Below are positions 6,912 to 14,827 of a stretch of 38,991 bases of DNA, in pieces. Source of the DNA: an uncultured Oscillospiraceae bacterium (GTDB taxonomy: Bacteria; Bacillota; Clostridia; Oscillospirales; Oscillospiraceae). The stretch covers positions 1-38,991 of the forward strand of contig CATLFX010000023.1 in the NCBI GenBank assembly GCA_949935795.1, written 5' to 3'. The notes under the pieces were generated by a model. The model was not told the origin of the DNA. It made no database searches and saw nothing but the letters and a program-made list of their open reading frames with translations. Positions within the stretch are counted from its first letter, which is position 1; each line of letters opens with the position of its first letter. Made by a program: the position numbers and the translations under genes.

Positions 6912-7706
6912 TCAAAGGGCCTCCGTGCCCCAGGCCTCAAACTGGCTCAGCGCCGGGAAGGGTGACGGGCCCTCCGCCTGGATCAGCTCGCCCAGCTTCA
7001 GCCATTCCACCGTCCGGGGCCGGATGGGGAAGGACTGGGGCCGCGCGGTCTTGACCAGGGACAGCGTCTCGGCGCTGCCGTCGGAGAAGGTGACTTTGGC
7101 GCTGGTCCAATAGTTGTCGTGGGGGAAGTCCGCCCGGAGGACCAGCCGCAGCTCATCGATGGTGACGGGGCGGCCAAAGCTGAGCGTCCACTCCGCCTTG
7201 GGGTCCCGGTTGATGCCCCAGCTCTGGTAGGGCCACTCGCCGTGGCTGGCGTTTTCGCACACGCCGTCGATGGCGTTGTAGGCCGCGAAAACCGCCTCGC
7301 CCCGGGTCTCCACATTGGCCTTGCTGTGGGGGAAGAACCCGTTGTCCCCGTGCTGGTCGTAGGGGTTGAAGGCCAGGTTGCGGCGGGCGGCGGTCTCGTG
7401 GGGCTCCGCCAGGCGGGCGCGGATCAGATGCCGCCCGCCGGTGAAGCACTTGGGCGAGAACACGATCCGGTCGGCCCCGAAGGGGATGTGATACCAGAGC
7501 TCCCGGCCCGCGGCGTAAACGAGGGCCGGCGGCAGGCTGTCCTCAAACTGCACCACGCAGAAGCAGGGATAATCGCAGTCCAGCACAATGCTGTCGCCCT
7601 CCTGGTACTCGTTGGTGTAGACCAGGCTGACGCTTTCCGCATCGGCCCCGGTCAGCATGGTGCGGCCCTGGCCGCTGACGACTTTCAGCTTCAATGTATT
7701 TTCCAT
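6912..7706 (-). CDS. Discoidin/F5-8C-like (galactose-binding fold) protein
   Basis: A 264-residue protein without signal peptide or membrane segment. Residues 1-105 form a beta-rich region. From NLAFNPYDQH (about 110) onward it resembles a discoidin/F5-8 type C module, with AYNAIDGVCEN, SWGINRDPKAEWTLSFGRPVTIDELRLVLR and VTFSDGS. Such modules bind carbohydrates, but a cytosolic one is odd and the ligand is unknown. The start is ATG 7704-7706 with GGGAGG seven bases upstream; the longer frame to 7967 overlaps the preceding gene and is rejected. It is the last gene of the importer operon, 17 bases after its neighbour. Confidence 0.7.
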   Translation of the reverse strand: MENTLKLKVVSGQGRTMLTGADAESVSLVYTNEYQEGDSIVLDCDYPCFCVVQFEDSLPPALVYAAGRELWYHIPFGADRIVFSPKCFTGGRHLIRARLAEPHETAARRNLAFNPYDQHGDNGFFPHSKANVETRGEAVFAAYNAIDGVCENASHGEWPYQSWGINRDPKAEWTLSFGRPVTIDELRLVLRADFPHDNYWTSAKVTFSDGSAETLSLVKTARPQSFPIRPRTVEWLKLGELIQAEGPSPFPALSQFEAWGTEAL

Positions 7707-7723
7707 GGCGGTCCTCCCAGTGA

Positions 7724-8983
7724 TTAAAGGTTCCAGCCGGAGTTCAGGGTAAAGCCGTCGTAGAGGCCGGTCACCGCCGGCGGCGGGCCGACGGTCCATA
7801 TGGACCGGCCCTGGCAGAGGACGGCGCCGATCCCCTCCGCCGGCAGGCGCTCCAGGGCCTCCCGGTCCAGCGTTTCGGCGATAAAGACGGGGGCGGCCTC
7901 CATGGCCAGCCGGGCGCAGCTCCAGTCCCCGGCGTACACCGCCAGGAAATCCGCCGCGCCCCTGCACAGCCCGTCGGCGGGGTCCAGGTACATGGTGCGG
8001 GTTTCGCCGTTTTTCAGCCGGTAACAGCGGGTCTCGTCCCCCGCCGCCGCGGGAAAGGCCCGCAGGCTCACCAGGCTCATGGGCCCCTGGTACTCCATGG
8101 TCCCCGCCTGGACGGCGCGGCCGTCCGCCAGTCCCATCAGATTCAGCCCGTAGCGGCCCTCCCTGCCGTCCAGGCAGCGGGCGAAGCCGTCCACGCTGGA
8201 GACGGCGCCGTTCGTAAACCCGTTTTCCGCCAGGGTATCCGCCAGATAGTCGGCGATAAAGGCGTTTTCCATCCAGCCGAAGTCCAAAAAGCGCTGGACG
8301 CCGTTCTCCCGGGCGTAGGCCAGATAGTCCTCCGACACCCGCAGGCGGATTTGACTGCCGCCCAGCAGCTCCACGTCGATGGAGGCCGGGTCCCGGGCGT
8401 AGGCGGCGACGGCGGCGTATTCCTCCGCCACCGACCGGCTGAGCCGGGGGTCGAAGTCCGCCAATTGGCTGTCGTCCTCGCAGTCAAACAGGTCGCCGTA
8501 CCGGGCGTACACCGGGCCCAGGTAGACGTTTCGGTCCCCCGCCTCCCGGACGGCCTCAAAGGCCCGGTACAGGGCCGGGTCCACCTCCAGCGCCTCGTTG
8601 GGGCGGTCATTGATCTCCTTCAGGTTGACCACGCCCTCGAAGCTCATCTCGGTGTGAAAGAGCTGGAAGGCGGTGCGGCAGGCCTGGGTGTACAGCTCAT
8701 TCAGGTCCTGGCCCTCCTTCCGGGCGGACCGTCCCGACGCCCCCACCTCGTACAGGAGCACAAATTCGTCTCCGCAGGTGGGGCCGCCGGAGGTCCCGGC
8801 CTGGATGGTCTGCCAGCCCGGTTCCGTGGAGAAGAACTGGCTGACGGCGTAGGTCAGCGCCCCCACGCCGATCAGCAGGAATATCACCGCAGCCACCGCC
8901 CGCAGGGCGGTTTTCTCCTTGGACAGCTCGATTTTTTCCACGGGTTTTTCCTGGGGCCGCTTGTCTCTCGCGCCGCGCCCCAA
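7724..8983 (-). CDS. Membrane-anchored, degenerate ApbE-like protein
   Basis: About 419 residues. A charged N-terminus is followed by one membrane helix (about 29-49), with the rest predicted outside. The soluble part follows the order of ApbE (FAD:protein FMN transferase) segments: a VNLKEIND/VDPALYRAFEAV region (about 122-145), LDFGWMENAFIADYLADTLAENGF (given as LDFGWMENAF, then IADYLADTLA) where ApbE has DLGGIAKGYA, and MYLDPADG where ApbE has HIIDPRTG. The conserved Gly, His and acidic Mg ligands are mostly lost, so it is probably not catalytic. The start is TTG 8983, three bases after the previous stop, or a GTG near 8942; neither has a strong ribosome site. The family call is my inference. 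Confidence 0.5.
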   Translation of the reverse strand: MGRGARDKRPQEKPVEKIELSKEKTALRAVAAVIFLLIGVGALTYAVSQFFSTEPGWQTIQAGTSGGPTCGDEFVLLYEVGASGRSARKEGQDLNELYTQACRTAFQLFHTEMSFEGVVNLKEINDRPNEALEVDPALYRAFEAVREAGDRNVYLGPVYARYGDLFDCEDDSQLADFDPRLSRSVAEEYAAVAAYARDPASIDVELLGGSQIRLRVSEDYLAYARENGVQRFLDFGWMENAFIADYLADTLAENGFTNGAVSSVDGFARCLDGREGRYGLNLMGLADGRAVQAGTMEYQGPMSLVSLRAFPAAAGDETRCYRLKNGETRTMYLDPADGLCRGAADFLAVYAGDWSCARLAMEAAPVFIAETLDREALERLPAEGIGAVLCQGRSIWTVGPPPAVTGLYDGFTLNSGWNL

Positions 8984-8985
8984 GG

Positions 8986-10296
8986 TCAGATCACCGCCAA
9001 CACAATCAGCAGCAGGAAGATCACCAGAATAGCGGCCAGGAAGATCAGCCCGGCGATGGCGCCCTTCTTACAGGCCCTGGCGTTGCGGAAATGGTGGAAG
9101 TGGTGGAACACCGCCATGGCGATGAGGCCCAGCAGGGGCAGGATAAAGGAAAAGACCTTGTACCAGACGCTGCCCGTGTCCCGGGTGGGATGGACCATGA
9201 TCTCTTCCTCCCGGACGGTGGCGGCCAGGTCCTCGGGCTTTTCCCGCTTCTCCGCCACCTCGCCGGGGGCCAGAATCTTGATGGGTTTCAGGGGTACGCC
9301 CGCCTCCCGGACGGCCTTGTACTCCTCGATCTCCTTTTTGTTGCCGTAGACGTAGTGGTCGTGGCCGATGCAGACGAACTCCGGCTTATCCACAGAGTAG
9401 TCGTGGACGGAGGGATCGTAGGTATACAATGCCTTGTTTTTCTCCAGCTCCGGGTCGGGGATGGGGATGGCGGAGATCAGGGAGTGGGTGTAAGGGTGCA
9501 GGGGGAAGTTGAACAGCTCCTCCGCCTCGGCCACCTCCACGATGCGCCCCTTGTAGATGACGCCGATGCGGTCCGAGATGAAGCGGACCACCGACAGGTC
9601 GTGGGCGATGAACAGGTAGGTGATGCCCTTTTCCGCCTGGAACTTTTTCATCAGGTTGAGCACCTGGGCGCGGATGGACACATCCAGGGCGGAGATGGGC
9701 TCGTCGGCCACCACCAGCTCCGGCTCCATGACCATGGCCCGGGCGATGCCGATGCGCTGGCGCTGGCCGCCGGAGAACTCATGGGGATAGCGGGTGAGGT
9801 GCTCGGGGAGCAGGCCCACCTCCTCGATCATGGTCTCCACCTTGCGCACGCGGTCGGCCTCGTTTTTGAACAGGTGGAAGTTATACAGGCCCTCGGAGAT
9901 GATGTAGTCCACCGTGGCGCGCTCGTTCAGCGACGCCGCCGGGTCCTGGAACACCATCTGGACGTTGCGGATGACCTCCCGGTCCAGGGACCGGGGAATT
10001 TTGCCCGAGATGCGCACGCCCTTGTAGCGGATCTCGCCGGCGGCCAGGGGGTTCACCCGGATCACGGCCCTGCCCACGGTGGTCTTGCCCGAGCCGGACT
10101 CGCCCACCAGGGAGAAGGTCTCCCCCTTGTAGATGTCAAAGCTGGCGTCCTGAACGGCCCGGACCGCGTCCTCCCCCTTGCCGAAGGTGATGTCCACATT
10201 TTTCAGCGACAGCAGGATTTCCCGGCCGTTCTCATCCAGCGGCCCGTGCTCCGGCAGGCTGGAGGCCCGGACCTCATTCACGTTCTCTTTGCTCAC
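8986..10296 (-). CDS. Oligopeptide ABC transporter ATPase (OppF/DppF-like) with C-terminal membrane helices
   Basis: A 436-residue ATP-binding subunit. Walker [10 protein letters not shown] (65-73), Q-loop [10 protein letters not shown] (about 115-124), signature SGGQRQR (175-181), Walker [12 protein letters not shown] and the switch His in FIAHD are all intact. The oligopeptide C-terminal region follows, to about 310. It is about 100 residues longer than usual: a linker, then two hydrophobic segments (about 380-397 and 412-435) separated by a HHFHHF cluster. ATPases of this family are normally peripheral, so membrane anchoring is unusual. It starts at GTG 10294-10296 with GAGGAGGG upstream. 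Confidence 0.92.
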   Translation of the reverse strand: MSKENVNEVRASSLPEHGPLDENGREILLSLKNVDITFGKGEDAVRAVQDASFDIYKGETFSLVGESGSGKTTVGRAVIRVNPLAAGEIRYKGVRISGKIPRSLDREVIRNVQMVFQDPAASLNERATVDYIISEGLYNFHLFKNEADRVRKVETMIEEVGLLPEHLTRYPHEFSGGQRQRIGIARAMVMEPELVVADEPISALDVSIRAQVLNLMKKFQAEKGITYLFIAHDLSVVRFISDRIGVIYKGRIVEVAEAEELFNFPLHPYTHSLISAIPIPDPELEKNKALYTYDPSVHDYSVDKPEFVCIGHDHYVYGNKKEIEEYKAVREAGVPLKPIKILAPGEVAEKREKPEDLAATVREEEIMVHPTRDTGSVWYKVFSFILPLLGLIAMAVFHHFHHFRNARACKKGAIAGLIFLAAILVIFLLLIVLAVI

Positions 10297-10309
10297 AGTC
10301 CGACCCTCC

Positions 10310-12058
10310 TCAAATATTGAAGGCTTCCATCAGCTTCTGATGGATATCCTGAATGCCCTCCGGCTTCTCGATCTTGGGGGCCCGGGGGTCCAGCAGCCAG
10401 GTCTTGGCGAAATGGGTGTCGCTGACCTGGAACATGGGGGGCTCCAGCTTGGTGTCGATCTCCAGGCAGTAGGGGTTGCGGGGGGCGAAGGCGTCGCCCA
10501 CGATCTGGTTGTACAGGGAGGGCGGGGTGCCGGTGATGGAGTACAGCTTGGCGTCCTTCTGGGCCAGCTGGGGCAGAGAGGACAGCAGGGCCCAGGTGTA
10601 GGGGTGCCGGGGGTCGTAGAACACGTCCCGCACGGTGCCCAGCTCGACAATCTGGCCGGCGTACAGCACCGCCACGCGGTCGGCGATGTTGGCCACCACA
10701 CCCAGGTCGTGGGTGATGAACACGATGGTATAGCCAAATTCCTTTTGAAGGTCCTTGATGAGCTGCAAAATCTGGGCCTGAATGGTCACGTCCAGAGCAG
10801 TGGTGGGCTCGTCGCAGATCAGGATCTTGGGCTGGCAGGACAGGGCGATGGCGATGACGATGCGCTGGCGCATGCCGCCGGAGTACTGGAAGGGATAGTC
10901 GTCAAACCGGGCGGCGGCGTTGGGTATGCCCACCTTGTGCATCATCTCCAGGGCCCGGCGGCGGGCCTCCCCCTCGGAGCACTGCTGGTGCTTGAGGATG
11001 ACAGAGGTGATCTGCTTGCCGATGGTGATGATGGGGTTCAGGGAGGTCATGGGGTCCTGAAACACGGTGGCGATGCGGCGGCCCCGGATCTGGGTCCAGT
11101 CCTTGGGGTCCTTCACGTTGGCCAGATTCAAAATGCAGGTGCCGTGGAGCTGTTCGGCGGTCTCGTCCAGGTAGCGCACCCGGAAGGCCACGTTGTCGAA
11201 CACGGCGCTGCGCTGCCCCTCGTCGTCCAGGTCCACGCCCAGCTGCATGGCCTTTTTCAGCGCCTCCAGCAGCTGGTTGGCCAGCTTTGTCCGCTTTCTC
11301 ATGTTGAAACGGCCCACGGACAGATAGATCTCCTTGGCCAAAACCTCGTTGCGCTTCAGCGCCTTTTCGCCGACCTGGCCCGCGGTCTCCTTCTTGTACT
11401 GCTCCTGGAGCTTGTTCATCCGGTCCTGCCAGCTCTTCTGGTAGGCGGCGTCGCTGTCCACCTTGTGCTTCTTTTCCCGGGCCAGCTGCTCGTTCTTCTT
11501 TTTCAGGGCCTTGATCTGCTCGTCGTACTTCTTAATGTCCTGGTTGGCCTTGCGGATTTTGTCCTTTTCCTTGGCGGGGTCCAGGGTCTGCTTCATGTTG
11601 AACACGTCGGTGCGCAGGTGCTCCAGCTCCTTGACCTCCGACTCCTGGGCCTCCAGTTCCGCGCCGCTCAGGCCGCTCTTCTCCTTCTTCTCCCGCTCCA
11701 GCTCCAAAATCTTCTGGTAGGTGGAGGCGCCCAGCTCCAGGCGGGCATACTCGTCCAGCTTCCGCTTGGCCCTGTCCATCATGGACTGGGCGGAGCCGTC
11801 CAGCTTCACCACGGTGTCCGCCAGCTCGTCGTCGCTGAAGACGATGGAGCCGTTGTCAATATAGCCGTTGGAGTCCAGCATACCCGCGAAGGTCTTGGTG
11901 AACACCGACTTGCCGGAGCCCGACTCGCCCACAATGGCGATGGACTCGTTTTCATAGATGTCCAGAGAGATGCCCCGGATGGCGGTGAGGGTCCTGCCGC
12001 GGACCTTGAACTTCACGTCCAAGTCCTTGACGGACAGCAATACTTTGTTCTCTTCCAT
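10310..12058 (-). CDS. Oligopeptide ABC transporter ATPase (OppD/DppD-like) with large coiled-coil insertion
   Basis: A 582-residue ATPase. Walker A GESGSGKS (44-51), Q-loop VFQDP (332-336), signature SGGMRQR (393-399), Walker [13 protein letters not shown] (412-423) and switch His (450) are intact. In ordinary OppD the Q-loop lies near residue 95. Here about 240 residues are inserted between the Walker A subdomain and the Q-loop (about 75-315), mostly Lys/Glu-rich coiled coil ([32 protein letters not shown]). The C-terminus has the family's cysteine-containing region reduced. It starts at ATG 12056-12058 with GGGGGA upstream. It pairs with the OppF-like ATPase downstream. Confidence 0.92.
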   Translation of the reverse strand: MEENKVLLSVKDLDVKFKVRGRTLTAIRGISLDIYENESIAIVGESGSGKSVFTKTFAGMLDSNGYIDNGSIVFSDDELADTVVKLDGSAQSMMDRAKRKLDEYARLELGASTYQKILELEREKKEKSGLSGAELEAQESEVKELEHLRTDVFNMKQTLDPAKEKDKIRKANQDIKKYDEQIKALKKKNEQLAREKKHKVDSDAAYQKSWQDRMNKLQEQYKKETAGQVGEKALKRNEVLAKEIYLSVGRFNMRKRTKLANQLLEALKKAMQLGVDLDDEGQRSAVFDNVAFRVRYLDETAEQLHGTCILNLANVKDPKDWTQIRGRRIATVFQDPMTSLNPIITIGKQITSVILKHQQCSEGEARRRALEMMHKVGIPNAAARFDDYPFQYSGGMRQRIVIAIALSCQPKILICDEPTTALDVTIQAQILQLIKDLQKEFGYTIVFITHDLGVVANIADRVAVLYAGQIVELGTVRDVFYDPRHPYTWALLSSLPQLAQKDAKLYSITGTPPSLYNQIVGDAFAPRNPYCLEIDTKLEPPMFQVSDTHFAKTWLLDPRAPKIEKPEGIQDIHQKLMEAFNI

Positions 12059-12071
12059 GCCGCGGTCCCCC

Positions 12072-13046
12072 TTACATATGCGTTCTCGGGTCGGAGGCGT
12101 CGCCCAGGTTCAGGCCCACCACGTACAGCACCACGGTGATGATGACGGAGATGGCCACCGGGCTCCAGAATTCGAACTGCCAGCCCGGGGTGACCATGGA
12201 GCTCTCTGCCTCGAAGATCAGGCGGCCCAGGGTCATCTCAGGGATGCCGCGGCCGATATAGGCCAAGAACACCTCATAGGAGATGTAGGACGGGATCTCC
12301 GTAGCCAGCAGGGTCACAATGACGGAGGTCATAAAGGGCAGGATGTTTTTGATGGCGATCTTTGGCGTGGATGTGCCCAGGCATTTTGACGCCAGATTGT
12401 ATTCGCGGTCGCGGATAATGACAACCTGTATTCGGATGGCGTAGGCGATGTACAGCCAGCCGGTGACTGTCAGGGCAAACACCATGGTCCAGAAGCTGGG
12501 GGTGAACAGCATCAGCAGCACGGAGATCAGCAGCACGTAGGGGATGTTGCCCAGAATGTTGTAGACCTCCATCATGAAGGCGTCCACCTTTTTGGAGAAG
12601 CCCCAGACGGCCCCCACCAGCACGCCGACGGTCATGTTGATGGCGCCGCAGATAAAGGCCAGGGAAATGGAGATCCGGGATCCGTTCCAGATGGCGTCAA
12701 AGGTGGACTGGCCAGCCGCGCCGGTGCCCAGGATATACTTGAGGTGGAAGCCGTAGTACTCAATGGCCGCCGAGGGGGACAGGTGCTTCACCTCAGGATT
12801 CAGCAGCTCCCCGTACTTGTCATAGTCCGTCAGCGCAGGATAGATATAGGCAAACAAAACCAGCACAGCCAGCACACTCAGTATGACGATATTGATCTTT
12901 TTGCGGAAAAACACGCGGAATACCGATTGCCAATAGGAGTACCGGGGCGCGGTGATCTTCTCCGACTCCAGGTCGCTGTGCGCGTGGAAGGAGAACAGCT
13001 GCTCCTCCGTCATGCCCAATTCCTTCAAATCAAAATCATGATCCAT
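12072..13046 (-). CDS. Oligopeptide ABC transporter permease (OppC/DppC-like)
   Basis: About 324 residues with a 55-residue cytosolic N-terminus, TM1 near 55-75, an extracytoplasmic loop with ILGTGAAGQSTFDAIW (the place of the family's LGTDxxGRD, here altered), then five membrane segments. The EAA loop that docks the ATPases is YNLASKCLGTSTPKIAIKN. The start is ATG 13044-13046, preceded by AGGTGA; an in-frame GTG at 13055, overlapping the previous stop by 4 bases, is an alternative. It forms the translocation pore with the OppB-like protein upstream. Confidence 0.92.
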   Translation of the reverse strand: MDHDFDLKELGMTEEQLFSFHAHSDLESEKITAPRYSYWQSVFRVFFRKKINIVILSVLAVLVLFAYIYPALTDYDKYGELLNPEVKHLSPSAAIEYYGFHLKYILGTGAAGQSTFDAIWNGSRISISLAFICGAINMTVGVLVGAVWGFSKKVDAFMMEVYNILGNIPYVLLISVLLMLFTPSFWTMVFALTVTGWLYIAYAIRIQVVIIRDREYNLASKCLGTSTPKIAIKNILPFMTSVIVTLLATEIPSYISYEVFLAYIGRGIPEMTLGRLIFEAESSMVTPGWQFEFWSPVAISVIITVVLYVVGLNLGDASDPRTHM

Positions 13047-13051
13047 AGCTC

Positions 13052-14620
13052 TCACCTATCCTTCGTCGTGAACGAGATGCGCGGGTCCACCGTGGCCATG
13101 AGGATATCGCCCAGAATGACGGACACCACGGACAGCACCGCATAGAACAGCGTGACGCCCACGATGACGCCGTTGTCGTATTTGTTGATGGCCTCGGTCA
13201 GCAGGTTGCCGGCGCCGGGGACCACATACACGCGCTCGGTGATGATGGCGCCGATCATGGCGCCCAGCACCTGCCCCGGGATACCGTGGACAATGGGGAT
13301 GGCCGCGTTCTTCATGATGTGCTTGGTGAAGATCTCCCTCTCCGACAGGCCGCCGGACCGGGCAAATTTCACATAGTCGGAGGTCGCCTGGTCCACCATA
13401 TACCGGCGCATCCACTTCATCAGGTCGGCAATGGACCGCATGGACAGGGATATGATGGGCAGCACATAGATCAGCTTGGTGCCCAGCCCCATGTCAAAGG
13501 TGGTGGGCAGTCCCAGCTTGCCTCCGATGGCCTTGACTGCGAAGATGTAGGCCAGGGAGGGCATGGCAATGATGAGGACGGTGTAGACAGTGCCCAGCTT
13601 GTCGATGAGCTTATCCTTGTTCAGCGCCATCGCCACGCCCAGGGACAGGCCCACAATATAGGACAGAATAACTGACAGGACGCCGATGACGAAGGAGAAG
13701 CCCAGCTTGGAGAAGCCGCCGCGCACCGCGCCCACCACGGTGTAGTCGTCGGTGAAGCGCTCCAGATTGAGCTGGTTGGCCTCCCGGCTGCCCAGCATAT
13801 AGGTGGCGGTGTGCAGGTCGTCCGCGCTCTGCTCCGTATGGCCGGTGGGGAAGGTGACGGTGGACATCATATAGGTGCCCTGGCTGCGGCTCATGGTGTC
13901 CGCCACGTCCACGTCCTTGTTCACCGTGTAGGAGGTGCCCAGCCGGATGGTGGCCAGGTTCTGGTGGATATAGGGGAACTGGCCGTCAAAATACAGCAGG
14001 TATTTGTGCTCGGTGCCGTTGCCCATAATGGCCGGGGAGAATTTGTCCCCGCCGTACACCGGGTCATAGAGGGTGAAGGACAGTCCCCGCTCTCCCTCCA
14101 CCTCCTCCGCCTTGTGGATGTTGTCGATGTCCACCAGGCCGGTGAAGTAGTTCCACAGCCGGGTGGCCAGGGGCAGGTCCTTGGCGGCAAACAACAGCTG
14201 CGCGCCGCCGGTGACCAGCTTCCGGCCGTTCACCTTGGCGTTCAGCCGGGTCACCGTATAGCCCTGTGACTCATAGTAGTCGGTGAACTTCTCCACGTAC
14301 TGCGCCGCCACCTTGGAGTCGTTCTCCGGCTTGCGGCCGAAGGCCACCGCCTCGGCGCGGGTCGCCTCGTCGATCTCCCCGTCCCGGGCCAGCCCGTTCA
14401 GCCACTCGGAGTAGGTCACATAGTCCAGATAGCCGTACTGCTCCCACTTGGTGTACATGTAGGCCGTCTTGGAGTTGGACACCTGCCGGGTGTAGGTGTT
14501 GTCGGCGGTGAAGACCAGCTCCCGGTCCAGCATGGAGTAGATCAGCACCATGACGATGGCCACCACGATGATGATGGACACCACACCGTGCAGGATACGC
14601 TTGAGCAAGTATTTTCCCAT
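13052..14620 (-). CDS. Oligopeptide ABC transporter permease (OppB/DppB-like) with large extracytoplasmic insertion
   Basis: About 522 residues against the usual 306-340. TM1 (about 9-32) is followed by some 265 residues outside the membrane before TM2 (about 306-333), where normal OppB has 60-70. The loop still contains a WNYFTGLVDIDN segment like the family's WLTGLLxGDFG, so roughly 200 residues are extra. The permease core then has a normal EAA loop (DYVKFARSGGLSEREIFTKH) and the terminal VDPRISF. The start is ATG 14618-14620, with AGG 11 bases upstream, or GTG 14632. It is the second gene of the operon, after the receptor. Confidence 0.9.
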   Translation of the reverse strand: MGKYLLKRILHGVVSIIIVVAIVMVLIYSMLDRELVFTADNTYTRQVSNSKTAYMYTKWEQYGYLDYVTYSEWLNGLARDGEIDEATRAEAVAFGRKPENDSKVAAQYVEKFTDYYESQGYTVTRLNAKVNGRKLVTGGAQLLFAAKDLPLATRLWNYFTGLVDIDNIHKAEEVEGERGLSFTLYDPVYGGDKFSPAIMGNGTEHKYLLYFDGQFPYIHQNLATIRLGTSYTVNKDVDVADTMSRSQGTYMMSTVTFPTGHTEQSADDLHTATYMLGSREANQLNLERFTDDYTVVGAVRGGFSKLGFSFVIGVLSVILSYIVGLSLGVAMALNKDKLIDKLGTVYTVLIIAMPSLAYIFAVKAIGGKLGLPTTFDMGLGTKLIYVLPIISLSMRSIADLMKWMRRYMVDQATSDYVKFARSGGLSEREIFTKHIMKNAAIPIVHGIPGQVLGAMIGAIITERVYVVPGAGNLLTEAINKYDNGVIVGVTLFYAVLSVVSVILGDILMATVDPRISFTTKDR

Positions 14621-14647
14621 GATATCACGCACCTAATTTCTGTTCTG

Positions 14648-14772
14648 TCTCCCCCGCGCGGGGGAGGAAACGGCTTTTCAATTCCGCCGTTCCCTCCCCT
14701 GTAAGGGGGAGAGAGCGCCTTTTCCTGTTAAATATGCGTGCAGGAGAATGGCACGCACCATTCTCCTGCACG
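14648..14772. repeat. Cluster of intergenic palindromes
   Basis: Three inverted repeats fill the gap between the receptor gene and oppB. They are a CTCCCCCGCG self-palindrome (14648-14665), a GGAA.CGGC / GCCG.TTCC hairpin (about 14666-14694), and a perfect 16-bp stem (14735-14750 with 14757-14772). No T-run follows any of them. Such structures between receptor and permease genes often stabilise the receptor mRNA; the first two look like a mobile palindromic intergenic repeat. Confidence 0.55.
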
Positions 14773-14827
14773 CGCGGTCTGATCGATCTTGGACCTCTAT
14801 TCCAAAGATGTCTTTAGAGCCTGCTTC

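Noticed and set aside
10178-12139. 653-codon plus-strand frame opposite the OppD gene
   Set aside because: Translation is Leu/Val/Gly/His-rich without domain features, and it is antisense to an ATPase with every motif intact.
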